Source: Betaproteobacteria bacterium
GTDB lineage: Bacteria > Pseudomonadota > Gammaproteobacteria > Burkholderiales > SG8-41
Direction: 5' to 3'
Assembly: GCA_016177355.1 (NCBI GenBank)
Contig: JACOVL010000076.1
Span: 1 to 37,532 of the forward strand
Length of the DNA stretch: 37,532 nt
The number at the start of each line of letters is the position of its first letter. The stretch's first letter is position 1. Below, piece by piece: positions 7,174 to 17,169 of this stretch. The translations under genes and the position numbers were made by a program. A model generated the notes under the pieces. It ran no database searches. It was not told the origin of the DNA and saw only the letters and a list, made by a program, of their open reading frames with translations.

Positions 7174-8316
7174 ATGAGTTCGAGACAGGAAACGGGCATC
7201 AGCCCCATTGCCGAGGTCATCGCCGAGCTGAAGGCCGGCCGGATGGTGGTGCTGGTGGACGAGGAGGACCGCGAGAACGAGGGCGATCTGCTGATGGCGG
7301 CGGAGTTCGTGACCGCGGACGCGGTCAACTTCATGGCGCGCTACGGCAGGGGGCTCGTCTGCCTCACGCTGACCGAGGAGAAGTGCCGGGCCCTCAACCT
7401 CCCGCTGATGGTCGTCAACAACCGCTCGACGCTCGGCACCAACTTCACGGTATCCATCGAGGCCGCGGCGGGCGTCACCACCGGCATTTCCGCCGCCGAC
7501 CGCGCGCGCACCGTGCAGGTCGCGATCCGGGCCGACGCGGGCCCGCGCGACCTGGTGCAGCCGGGCCACATCTTTCCGCTGATGGCGCAGGAGGGCGGCG
7601 TGCTGGTGCGCGCCGGCCACACCGAGGCCGGCTGCGATCTCGCCCGGCTCGCGGGCTGCGCGCCGGCGGCGGTGATCTGCGAGATACTCAAGGACGACGG
7701 CGAGATGGCGCGGCTGCCGGACCTCGTCGAATTCGCCGCGCAGCACAAGCTGCGGATCGGCACCATCACCGACCTCATCCATTACCGCGCGAGCAATGAA
7801 TCGCTGGTCGAACGGATGACGGAGCGCGACATCGAGACGGCGCACGGGAAATTCCGTCTCCACGTCTACAGCGACCGCATCGGGGACGCGACCCACCTCG
7901 CGCTGGTGCGCGGCAGGCCCGTTCCCGGCCAGGAGACGCTGGTGCGCGTGCACGAGCCGCTGTCGGTGATGGACCTGCTCGACGTGGAAAGCCGCAGCCA
8001 CTCCTGGAACTTCAACGATGCGCTCGCCGCGGTGAGCCGCGCCGAGCGCGGGGTGATCTTGCTGATGCACCGGGTGGAAACGGCGGCCGAACTGCTCGAG
8101 CGCGCGCGGCCGCGCGAGGGCCAGGCGGCGGCGCAGGGCATCGCGCTCCGCAACTACGGCATCGGCGCGCAGATCCTGAAGGACCTCGGCGTGAAGAAGA
8201 TGCGGCTGCTGGCGCTGCCGCGCCGCATGCCCAGCATGGCGGGCTTCGGCCTGGAAGTCACCGGCTACTTGCAGCCAGGTGGGGGAACGGGAGAGCGGGA
8301 GAGCGGGAGAGCGTGA
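7174..8316 (+). CDS. ribBA: 3,4-dihydroxy-2-butanone-4-phosphate synthase with a degenerate GTP cyclohydrolase II-like domain
   Basis: RibB converts ribulose 5-phosphate to the four-carbon donor for lumazine synthesis. The N-terminal RibB domain (about 10 to 205) is intact: VVLVDEEDRENEGDLLMAAE, then TGISAADRA, HIFPL, and GHTEAGCDLARLAG. The C-terminal part (about 215 to 370) aligns with RibA but lacks the three zinc cysteines: where RibA has CLTGDVFGSxRCDCG, this has EPLSVMDLLDVESRSHSW. It is therefore likely inactive as a cyclohydrolase, a form known in betaproteobacteria; a separate ribA should exist elsewhere. The final residues GERESGRA and the stop are encoded by an 8-bp repeat, so the C-terminus is repeat-extended. 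There is no clear Shine-Dalgarno before the ATG. Confidence 0.92.
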   Translation: MSSRQETGISPIAEVIAELKAGRMVVLVDEEDRENEGDLLMAAEFVTADAVNFMARYGRGLVCLTLTEEKCRALNLPLMVVNNRSTLGTNFTVSIEAAAGVTTGISAADRARTVQVAIRADAGPRDLVQPGHIFPLMAQEGGVLVRAGHTEAGCDLARLAGCAPAAVICEILKDDGEMARLPDLVEFAAQHKLRIGTITDLIHYRASNESLVERMTERDIETAHGKFRLHVYSDRIGDATHLALVRGRPVPGQETLVRVHEPLSVMDLLDVESRSHSWNFNDALAAVSRAERGVILLMHRVETAAELLERARPREGQAAAQGIALRNYGIGAQILKDLGVKKMRLLALPRRMPSMAGFGLEVTGYLQPGGGTGERESGRA

Positions 8317-8359
8317 GGGGGAAGGCGTATTTTCGATCTCCCGACCTCACGACCTCCCG
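8288..8359. repeat. Inverted pair of 8-bp tandem arrays between ribBA and ribH
   Basis: The left arm is CGGGAGAG three times then CGTGAGGG (8288-8319). The right arm, read on the minus strand from 8359 to 8336, is CGGGAGGT, CGTGAGGT and CGGGAGAT. The units stay in 8-bp register and the arms are largely complementary, with a short AT-containing spacer (8320-8335). The ribBA stop (8314-8316) lies in the left arm. The right arm ends 8 bases before the ribH ATG, where a ribosome binding site would be expected. Confidence 0.8.
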
Positions 8360-8367
8360 GAACTTAA

Positions 8368-8844
8368 ATGGCGCGGAAAGACGACATCGAGCGGCTCGAG
8401 CCGGATCTGAACGGCGCCGGGCTGCGCATCGGCATCGTGATGAGCCGCTTCAACCAGGACGCGGGCGAGGGGCTGCTGTCGAGTTGCGCCGCGGCGCTCG
8501 CGAAGCACGGCGTGCGCGCCAGGGACATCCGGGTCGTCACCGTCCCGGGCGCGCTGGAGGTGCCGCTCGCGCTGCAGAAGATGGCGAACACCGGGCGTTT
8601 CGACGCGCTGATCGCGCTCGGCGCCGTGATCCGGGGCGAGACCTACCACTTCGAGATCGTCGCCAGCAAGTCGGCGGAAGGCATCGCCTCGGTCGCGCTC
8701 GACACCGGGGTGCCGGTCGCGAACGGCGTCCTTACCACCGACAACGACGGCCAGGCGCTGGCGCGCGTGGCGCGGAAAGGCGCCGACTGCGCCGCGGTGG
8801 CGGTGGAGATGGCCAACCTGATGAGGCGGCTCGGTGAAGACTAG
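8368..8844 (+). CDS. ribH: 6,7-dimethyl-8-ribityllumazine synthase
   Basis: RibH condenses the four-carbon phosphate from RibB with the ribitylaminopyrimidine to form lumazine, the substrate of RibE. The protein has 158 residues, the family's usual size. Motifs seen are IGIVMSRFN near 21 to 29, VPGALEVPLA around 59 to 68, and GAVIRGETYHFEIV with the catalytic histidine at H94. GVPVANGVLTTDN and a short C-terminal helix follow. The ATG at 8368 gives the normal length but has no evident Shine-Dalgarno, as the upstream space is filled by the 8-bp repeat arm. It overlaps nusB by 11 bases. RibH usually assembles into icosahedral or pentameric particles. Confidence 0.95.
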   Translation: MARKDDIERLEPDLNGAGLRIGIVMSRFNQDAGEGLLSSCAAALAKHGVRARDIRVVTVPGALEVPLALQKMANTGRFDALIALGAVIRGETYHFEIVASKSAEGIASVALDTGVPVANGVLTTDNDGQALARVARKGADCAAVAVEMANLMRRLGED

Positions 8845-9253
8845 CCGCCGGCGCTCGCGCGAATTCGCGCTGCAGGGCCTCTACCAGTGGCAGCTCTCCG
8901 GGGCCGAGCCCGCGGCCATCGCCCGCCAGCTCGCGGAAGCGAAGGGCTTCGACAAGGTGGACCCCGAGTATTTCAAGGCGCTGATCGAGGGCGCGGTGGC
9001 CGCGGCGCCCGCGCTCGAGCGCGAGATCGCGCCGCTGCTCGACCGGGAGTATTCGCGCCTGAGCCCGGTCGAGCGCGGCATCCTGCTGCTCGGGGCCTAC
9101 GAGCTCGCGCACCGGCCGGAGGTGCCGTACCGGGCGGTGATCAACGAGGCGGTGGAGCTCGCCAAGAGCTACGGCGGCACCGGCGGCCACAAGTACGTGA
9201 ACGGCGTGCTCGACAAGCTCGCGGCGCGGTTGCGCGCGGCGGAAAAGCAGTGA
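8834..9253 (+). CDS. nusB: Transcription antitermination factor NusB
   Basis: NusB binds boxA RNA with NusE (ribosomal S10) and promotes antitermination of rRNA operons. The 139 residues are of normal length and form an all-helical protein. Typical features are SRREFAL-like RSREFALQGLYQWQ near the start, DREYSRLSPVERGILLLGAYEL around residues 73 to 94, and the C-terminal segment PYRAVINEAVELAKSYGG. The start GTG at 8834 lies inside ribH, so the two are likely translationally coupled. The ribH-nusB pairing is common across proteobacteria. Confidence 0.95.
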   Translation: MKTSRRRSREFALQGLYQWQLSGAEPAAIARQLAEAKGFDKVDPEYFKALIEGAVAAAPALEREIAPLLDREYSRLSPVERGILLLGAYELAHRPEVPYRAVINEAVELAKSYGGTGGHKYVNGVLDKLAARLRAAEKQ

Positions 9254-9256
9254 GTG

Positions 9257-9502
9257 ATGGACGAGCGGCTGAGAAAACGGATCATCCTGTTCTACCTGGG
9301 GGGCATCCTCAATGTCTTCCTCGGGCTCTACGTGGCGATCGAGGGCGTCAGCTTCCTGCCGGCGGACACGGTGCGCTGGCTCGTGTTGTTTTTCTTCATC
9401 TTCGCCGCGGTGGATTTCTATTTTCCCCGCGCGATGAAGAAGAAATGGCAGGAAGACCAGGCCAGGCTGAGCGCGCAGCGCCCGCCCGCCGGCGACCAGT
9501 GA
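9257..9502 (+). CDS. Small membrane protein of unknown function between nusB and thiL
   Basis: An 81-residue protein with two predicted membrane helices, around residues 10 to 32 (LFYLGGILNVFLGLYVAIEG) and 40 to 60 (WLVLFFFIFAAVDFYF). It has a basic N-terminus and a charged, probably cytoplasmic C-terminal tail from residue 60 on. I do not recognise a family. The ATG at 9257 is preferred over the adjoining GTG at 9254. It sits 3 bases after the nusB stop and overlaps thiL by 4 bases (GTGA), so it belongs to the operon. Its tight packing suggests a real gene rather than spurious coding. Confidence 0.75.
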   Translation: MDERLRKRIILFYLGGILNVFLGLYVAIEGVSFLPADTVRWLVLFFFIFAAVDFYFPRAMKKKWQEDQARLSAQRPPAGDQ

Positions 9503-10479
9503 CGGGCAAATCCCTCTCCGAGTTCGAGATCATCCGCCGCTACTTCACGCGGCGGGCGCGCCGCGCCGTGCTGGGCGTGGGCGACGATGCGGCGCTGGTA
9601 CGCGCGCCGCGCGGCCGCGAGATCGCGCTGACCACCGACATGCTGGTCGGCGGCCGGCATTTCTTCGCCGATGCCGACCCGGAGCGGCTCGGCCACAAGG
9701 CGCTGGCGGTCAATCTGTCGGACCTGGCGGCGATGGGGGCGGCGCCGCGCTGGGCGACGCTCGCGCTCGCGCTGCCGCGGGTGGACGCGCGCTGGCTCGC
9801 CGCCTTCTCGCGCGGCTTTCTGCGCCTCGCGCGGCGCCACGGTGTGGAACTCATCGGCGGCGACACGACGCGCGGGCCGCTCGCGGTGTGCGTGCAGATC
9901 GCAGGCGAGGTGCCGGCGGGGCGGGCGTTGCGGCGCGACGGCGCCCGGATGGGGGACGACATCTGGGTTTCGGGCACGCTGGGCGACGCGGCGCTCGCGC
10001 TCGCCGCGCTGAAACGCAAGATTGCACTTTCGGGGCGGGAACGCGCGCTGCTGGAGCGCAGGCTGCACGCGCCGGCGCCGCGCGTCGCGCTGGGCATGGC
10101 GTTGCGCGGCGTCGCGCGCAGCGCGATCGACGTTTCCGACGGGCTCGTCGCCGACCTCGGCCACGTGTGCGAGCGCTCGGGCCTGGCGGCGGTGATCGAG
10201 GCGGCGCGCATCCCTCTCTCGCCTGTCGTAAAAAGTAAAATAAAACAACCAGTTGCGATGAATGCCGTGCTCTCGGGTGGCGACGACTACGAGCTCGTCT
10301 TCACCGCCGGGCGCACCCGGCGCCGGGCGATCGCCCGGCTGTCGCGGCGCCTGCGCCTGAGGCTTACCCGCATCGGTAGAATCATCCGGCGGCGGCGCGG
10401 GGGCTCGCTCGTTACCGTGCTCGGTGATGACGGCGGGCCGGTGCGGTTGCCACGCGCGGGGTTCGATCATTTTGGCTGA
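9499..10479 (+). CDS. thiL: Thiamine-monophosphate kinase
   Basis: ThiL phosphorylates thiamine monophosphate to the active cofactor thiamine diphosphate with ATP. The 326 residues have the AIR-synthase-like two-domain layout. Metal and ATP-binding motifs are visible: GVGDDAAL near 28 to 35, TTDMLVGGRHF, NLSDLAAMGA, GGDTTRG, DVSDGLVADLGH and LSGGDDYELVF. The GTG at 9499 overlaps the preceding stop and gives MTGKSLSEFEIIRRYF, the normal start. Just before LSGGDDYELVF lies an unusually A-rich stretch (10228-10248) coding VKSKIKQ. It reads as two to three 7-bp units and is probably a small in-frame repeat insertion. The gene overlaps pgpA. Confidence 0.93.
   Translation: MTGKSLSEFEIIRRYFTRRARRAVLGVGDDAALVRAPRGREIALTTDMLVGGRHFFADADPERLGHKALAVNLSDLAAMGAAPRWATLALALPRVDARWLAAFSRGFLRLARRHGVELIGGDTTRGPLAVCVQIAGEVPAGRALRRDGARMGDDIWVSGTLGDAALALAALKRKIALSGRERALLERRLHAPAPRVALGMALRGVARSAIDVSDGLVADLGHVCERSGLAAVIEAARIPLSPVVKSKIKQPVAMNAVLSGGDDYELVFTAGRTRRRAIARLSRRLRLRLTRIGRIIRRRRGGSLVTVLGDDGGPVRLPRAGFDHFG
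10228..10248 (+). repeat. A-rich 7-bp units inside thiL
   Basis: GTAAAAA (10228-10234), GTAAAAT (10235-10241) and a degenerate AAAACAA (10242-10248) make 21 bases, exactly seven codons, in a gene otherwise strongly GC-rich. The segment is in the variable linker before the conserved SGGDDYEL motif, so the frame is kept and no catalytic motif is broken. Confidence 0.45.
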
Positions 10480-10966
10480 TCTCGTAATCAGGCCCTCCTG
10501 GCGTTTCCTCCTGCGTCATCCCGCGCATTTCGTCGCGTTCGGCGGCGGCGCGGGGCTCGCGCCGGTCGCGCCGGGGACGTGGGGCACGCTGCTCGCGCTG
10601 CCGCTCTACGCGCTCGTCGCGCCGCGGCTCGCCCCGATGGAATTCCTGCTGCTCGTCGCGGCGTTGTTCGGGCTCGGCGTCTGGGCCTGCGGCGTGACGG
10701 GCCGCGCGATCGGCGTCCCCGACCACGGCGGCATGGTGTGGGACGAGCTGGTCGCGTTCCTGCTGGTGCTGTTCTTCGTCCCGGACACGCTCGAGTGGCA
10801 GGCGGCGGCGTTCCTGCTGTTCCGGCTGTTCGATATCCTCAAGCCGCCGCCGATCCGCTATTACGACCGCACTTTCAAGAGCGGCTTCGGCGTGATGCTC
10901 GACGATCTCGTCGCCGCGTTTTACACGCTGATCGTCCTGGCGGTTGCGAAGACGATCATCGAGTGA
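10472..10966 (+). CDS. pgpA: Phosphatidylglycerophosphatase A
   Basis: PgpA dephosphorylates phosphatidylglycerol phosphate to phosphatidylglycerol at the inner membrane. The 164 residues include the family motif GGGAGLAPVAPGTWGTL near the N-terminus, an acidic catalytic region DHGGMVWDELVAFLLVLFF, and FRLFDILKPPPIRYYDR followed by GFGVMLDDLVAAFYT. Hydrophobic helices lie around 40 to 75, 90 to 110 and 145 to 162. I chose TTG at 10472 (LADLVIRPSWRFLL), which overlaps thiL by 8 bases and gives the usual length; ATG at 10424 would add 16 residues that overlap thiL and look unlike the family. Confidence 0.9.
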   Translation: MADLVIRPSWRFLLRHPAHFVAFGGGAGLAPVAPGTWGTLLALPLYALVAPRLAPMEFLLLVAALFGLGVWACGVTGRAIGVPDHGGMVWDELVAFLLVLFFVPDTLEWQAAAFLLFRLFDILKPPPIRYYDRTFKSGFGVMLDDLVAAFYTLIVLAVAKTIIE

Positions 10967-10980
10967 CGCAAGATAGAACG

Positions 10981-11469
10981 ATGCCCGACCCCGTCCTATA
11001 CCGGCTCGCAGAAGAAGTCGGCACGGCGCTGAAATCCCGCAAGCTGATGCTGGCGACCGCCGAGTCGTGCACTGGCGGCTGGATTTCGGAAGCGGTCACC
11101 ATGGTCCCCGGCAGCTCGGAATGGTTCGAGCGCGGCTTCGTTTCCTACACCTACGTCTCCAAGCGCGAGATGCTGGGCGTGAAGGAAAAAACGCTGGAAC
11201 AGCACGGCGCGGTGTCGGAAGAAGTCGTGCGCGAGATGGCGAGCGGCGCGCTCGCGCGCTCCCACGCCCAGGTCGCGGTGGCCGTAAGCGGCGTGGCCGG
11301 CCCGACCGGTGGCACGCCCGACAAGCCCGTCGGCACCGTCTGCTTCGCGTGGTGCGCGAAGGGCGGCACGCCGCGCTCGGACACGCAGCACTACTCCGGC
11401 GACCGCGAGGCCGTGCGCAAGCAATCCGTCGCTCACGCGCTCAAGGGCGTCCTCGCGCAACTCAAGTAG
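10981..11469 (+). CDS. pncC: CinA C-terminal domain protein / nicotinamide-nucleotide amidohydrolase (PncC)
   Basis: This stand-alone CinA C-terminal domain of 162 residues hydrolyses nicotinamide mononucleotide to nicotinate mononucleotide and ammonia, recycling NAD by-products. The active-site region TAESCTGGWISEAVT (about 26 to 40) with S29 is clear. Also present are SYTYVSKREMLGV, VAVSGVAGPTGGTPDKPVGTV and an LKGVL-type C-terminal helix. The N-terminal competence-associated domain of full-length CinA is absent, as in many proteobacteria. The ATG at 10981 is 14 bases after the pgpA stop and gives the usual MPDPVLYRLAEEVG start. In related genomes recA often follows directly; here a MITE-like repeat and a toxin-antitoxin pair intervene. 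Confidence 0.9.
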   Translation: MPDPVLYRLAEEVGTALKSRKLMLATAESCTGGWISEAVTMVPGSSEWFERGFVSYTYVSKREMLGVKEKTLEQHGAVSEEVVREMASGALARSHAQVAVAVSGVAGPTGGTPDKPVGTVCFAWCAKGGTPRSDTQHYSGDREAVRKQSVAHALKGVLAQLK

Positions 11470-11475
11470 CGTAAG

Positions 11476-11539
11476 TGGGGTCAGTGTAAGATTTCCGCAG
11501 TGATACAGGCCGGCCGACGGATAAGTTACACTGACCCCA
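11476..11539. mobile_element. MITE-like element with perfect 14-bp terminal inverted repeats
   Basis: TGGGGTCAGTGTAA (11476-11489) and its exact complement TTACACTGACCCCA (11526-11539) bound a 64-bp element with an internal GGCCGGCC palindrome. It starts 6 bases after the pncC stop. Similar TGGGGTCAG-type inverted repeats are often found as dispersed extragenic palindromes mobilised by Y1 (REP-associated) transposases; that link is inference. It could also form a strong hairpin and act as a terminator. Confidence 0.6.
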
Positions 11540-11635
11540 ATTGCGTTTCGTCCGCTATCGACATGGGCCTGCACCTAGTGCCCAGGCTAATCCCCTAATC
11601 CACGATGCCGCCGACGTGCGGGACTTCCGGTCCCG

Positions 11636-11664
11636 TTGACTTTGATGCATTACCGTGGTAATGT
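11636..11664 (+). promoter_or_regulatory. Promoter and operator palindrome of the vapBC operon
   Basis: TTGACT (11636-11641) and TAATGT (11659-11664) are spaced by 17 bp. A perfect inverted repeat CATTACC-GT-GGTAATG (11648-11663) overlaps spacer and -10. This is the arrangement expected for autorepression by the AbrB-type antitoxin. Predicted transcription would begin about 11671, next to the antitoxin ATG at 11672, so the message may be leaderless. A second small repeat, GGGAC-TTCCG-GTCCC (11620-11634), sits just upstream. Confidence 0.55.
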
Positions 11665-11671
11665 GACAATC

Positions 11672-11935
11672 ATGTCGCTCGCCCAGTCCAAACTGACCGC
11701 CCAAGGCCAGATTTCCGTGCCCTCCGAAATTCGCAAGAAACTCGGGGTCGGGCCCGGATCCATCCTCGAGTGGGACGAGAAGAACGATGAGATTATTGTC
11801 CGGAAAGCCGGGCGGCACACCTCGGCGGACGTGCACGAAGCGCTGTTTTCTGACGGCGGCCCCAACCGAAAAGCATCCGCAAACGTGAAGGATGGCATCA
11901 GAAAGTACATCCGGCAGAAGCATGCACGCCGTTGA
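11672..11935 (+). CDS. vapB: AbrB/MazE-type antitoxin (VapB)
   Basis: The antitoxin half of a type II toxin-antitoxin pair: it neutralises the PIN-domain toxin by binding and represses its own operon. The 87 residues include an N-terminal SpoVT/AbrB swapped-hairpin domain (about 1 to 50) with the typical SKLTAQGQISVPSEIRKKLGV and GSILEWDEKNDEIIVRKA. The C-terminal arm is charged and would wrap the toxin. ATG at 11672 is preferred over 11636 because family homology starts at SKLTAQG and the palindromic operator lies in between. The end overlaps vapC by 14 bases, giving coupled translation. It is inserted between pncC and recA. Confidence 0.88.
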   Translation: MSLAQSKLTAQGQISVPSEIRKKLGVGPGSILEWDEKNDEIIVRKAGRHTSADVHEALFSDGGPNRKASANVKDGIRKYIRQKHARR

Positions 11936-12302
11936 TACCAATCTTCTCGTGCGACTGATCGTACGTGACGACGCGGATCAGGTAAAAGCTGCGGAGGCGT
12001 TTGTCGCAAAAGGGGCGTGGGTGTCCCACCTCGTGCTGGCAGAAACGCTATGGGTTCTCGACGCGGTTTACGATCGCTCACCCGCGCAGATCGCGAATGC
12101 GATCGACCGAATGCTGAACCACAAGGAATTGACGCTCCAGGACGCGGATATCGTCACGCTGGCGCTGGTTCATTTCCGTTCCCGTCCCTCACTGGGTTTC
12201 TCCGATTGTCTCGTTTTGGAAATTGCCCGCAAAGCCGGTCATCTACCGCTCGGAACCTTCGACCGGAATCTTGCAAAACTTGACGGTACACGCCGCCTGT
12301 AG
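11922..12302 (+). CDS. vapC: PIN-domain ribonuclease toxin (VapC)
   Basis: VapC toxins are Mg-dependent endoribonucleases, many of which cut initiator tRNA or rRNA loops; the target of this one cannot be told. The 126 residues have all four acidic PIN residues: D5 in AVDTN, E41 in LAETLW, D95 in FSDCLV and D114 in TFDRNL. The length is standard. ATG at 11922 yields MHAVDTNLLVRL, the usual start; the upstream ATG at 11892 would add ten residues inside the antitoxin. It is co-directional with and overlaps vapB. It appears intact, so the pair is probably functional. Confidence 0.88.
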   Translation: MHAVDTNLLVRLIVRDDADQVKAAEAFVAKGAWVSHLVLAETLWVLDAVYDRSPAQIANAIDRMLNHKELTLQDADIVTLALVHFRSRPSLGFSDCLVLEIARKAGHLPLGTFDRNLAKLDGTRRL

Positions 12303-12584
12303 CGCGTTCGATCTTCACTACACAACCCAAACGGTGGCCGGCTTTGGCCGTAAACCGCCCGGTTTGGCAAAGGTCAGAAACGCCTCCGAACCCGACACCC
12401 CACGGGTGTCTGTAGAAAAAGGCAATGGGGTAAGGACGTTGGCGCGCTTTGCCGGCGCGCGGGCGCGGTTTGACGGGCGGGTCGTCAACTCAACACTCGC
12501 GTCGCGCGTTTTTAGGGCATGGCGTGCTCGGAACGGGAGCGGCTGGTTTAAAATACACGGCAACGAACAACAAGGATCCCCCTC
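12303..12584 (+). promoter_or_regulatory. recA upstream region: hairpins and a probable -10, no clear LexA box
   Basis: This 282-bp gap has two perfect hairpins: AAACCG-CC-CGGTTT (12352-12365) and GACACCC-CAC-GGGTGTC (12394-12410). The second may end the vapBC transcript although it lacks a T run. TAAAAT (12549-12554) is a good recA -10, without a recognisable -35. An AACAAGGATCC stretch gives the ribosome binding site. No CTGT-N8-ACAG LexA box is visible; the nearest match is CTG-N10-CAA at about 12410. Confidence 0.45.
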
Positions 12585-13625
<1,041 letters not shown>

Positions 13626-14040
13626 CCTGCGCGCGCGGGCGCTGCGGCTGCTCGCCCGCCGCGAGCACTCGCGGCGGGAGCTCGAGCGCAAGCTCGCCGT
13701 TCACGCCGAGGACCCCGCCGAGGTCGCCCGCGTGCTCGACGAGCTCGAGGCGCGGGGCTGGCTGTCGGAGCGCCGGGTGGTGGAGCAGTTGGTGCACGCG
13801 CGCCGCTCCCGTTTCGGCGCGCGGCGCATCGAGCGGGACCTGCTCGACAAGGGAATTTCCGCCGACGCAGTCGCAGCGGCGCTCCCCGGGTTGAGGGAGA
13901 GCGAGCTGGAGGCGGCGCGCGCGGTGTGGGCGAAAAAATTCGGCAGGCTGGCGCGCACGCCGGCCGAGCGCGCGCGCCAGGCGCGCTTCCTGCAGGGACG
14001 CGGCTTCGCCTTCGACGTCGTGATGAAAGTCATCAAGGGC

Positions 14041-14075
14041 AGGGATGAGGGATGAGTGCGGAGGGATGAGGAATG
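14041..14075 (+). repeat. 7-bp tandem array at the recX/lipoprotein junction
   Basis: Five units in register: AGGGATG, AGGGATG, AGTGCGG, AGGGATG and AGGAATG. The array carries the recX stop codon (14053-14055), and its last three bases are the ATG of the downstream lipoprotein gene. It therefore provides both the end of one gene and the start of the next. Confidence 0.75.
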
Positions 14076-14459
14076 AAAACCAAATTTCAATACCCTAGTC
14101 ACCAGTCACGAGTCACCAGTCACGCTTTTGCGGTAGTGATGGCGCTTACCGCCATCACGTTGACAGGCTGCGACTATCTTCCGTTCGGCTATACGCCGGT
14201 CAGGGAGATCACCGCGGCGCCCGCGCAGTTCGAAGGCAGGGAGGTCAAGCTCAAGGGCAGGGTGCGGGGCATTCTGAAGCTGGGGGGCCTCAAGGCCTAC
14301 ACGCTGCAGGACGACACCGGGCGGGTGACGGTGACGACGGACGGGCAGCTGCCCGCCGAAAACGCCGAGGTGGCCCTCAAGGGCACCGTGAAAAGCGCGC
14401 TGATCGTCGGCGGCTCGGCGGTCGGCCTGCGGGTGGAAGAAACGAAGCGTTTGCGGTAG
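14073..14459 (+). CDS. Small lipoprotein with an OB-fold-like domain
   Basis: The 128-residue protein has a lipobox LTGC with the lipidated cysteine near residue 33, followed by a domain of about 90 residues rich in short beta strands (GREVKLKGRVRGILKL, AYTLQDDTGRVTVTT, VALKGTVKSALIVGG). That pattern of a nucleic-acid-binding-like OB barrel occurs in several small periplasmic proteins of unknown role. It is probably anchored in a membrane facing the periplasm. The N-region before the hydrophobic core, SHQSRVTSH, is encoded by four 7-bp repeats (14097-14124), and the ATG is the end of another array, so the signal peptide is partly repeat-built. An internal ATG at 14139 would leave too short a signal. 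I assign no specific function. Confidence 0.7.
   Translation: MKTKFQYPSHQSRVTSHAFAVVMALTAITLTGCDYLPFGYTPVREITAAPAQFEGREVKLKGRVRGILKLGGLKAYTLQDDTGRVTVTTDGQLPAENAEVALKGTVKSALIVGGSAVGLRVEETKRLR
14097..14124 (+). repeat. 7-bp tandem array inside the lipoprotein signal sequence
   Basis: AGTCACC, AGTCACG, AGTCACC and AGTCACG, four units in perfect register. It is translated as the polar N-region of the signal peptide, 21 bases after the preceding array (14041-14075), whose unit is unrelated. Confidence 0.8.
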
Positions 14460-14465
14460 ATTCTG

Positions 14466-14540
14466 AGCTTTCAGCGATCAGCTTTCAGCATTCGGCCAAA
14501 GCAAGGCCCGTTTCAAGCTGATAGCTGACGGCTGACAGCT
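14466..14540. repeat. Inverted pair of 7-bp tandem arrays upstream of alaS
   Basis: The left arm is AGCTTTC, AGCGATC, AGCTTTC and AGCATTC (14466-14493). The right arm is AGCTGAT, AGCTGAC, GGCTGAC and AGCT (14516-14540). Read on the minus strand the right arm is made of GTCAGC/ATCAGC-type units complementary to the left. A 22-base spacer lies between. The arms fill nearly the whole gap between the lipoprotein and alaS and end 7 bases before the alaS ATG. Confidence 0.8.
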
Positions 14541-14547
14541 AGACCAC

Positions 14548-17165
<2,618 letters not shown>

Positions 17166-17169
<4 letters not shown>

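Noticed and set aside
12405..12425. LexA box upstream of recA
   Set aside because: Only CTG-N10-CAA is found, with no palindromic CTGT/ACAG core, and it is about 170 bp from the gene.
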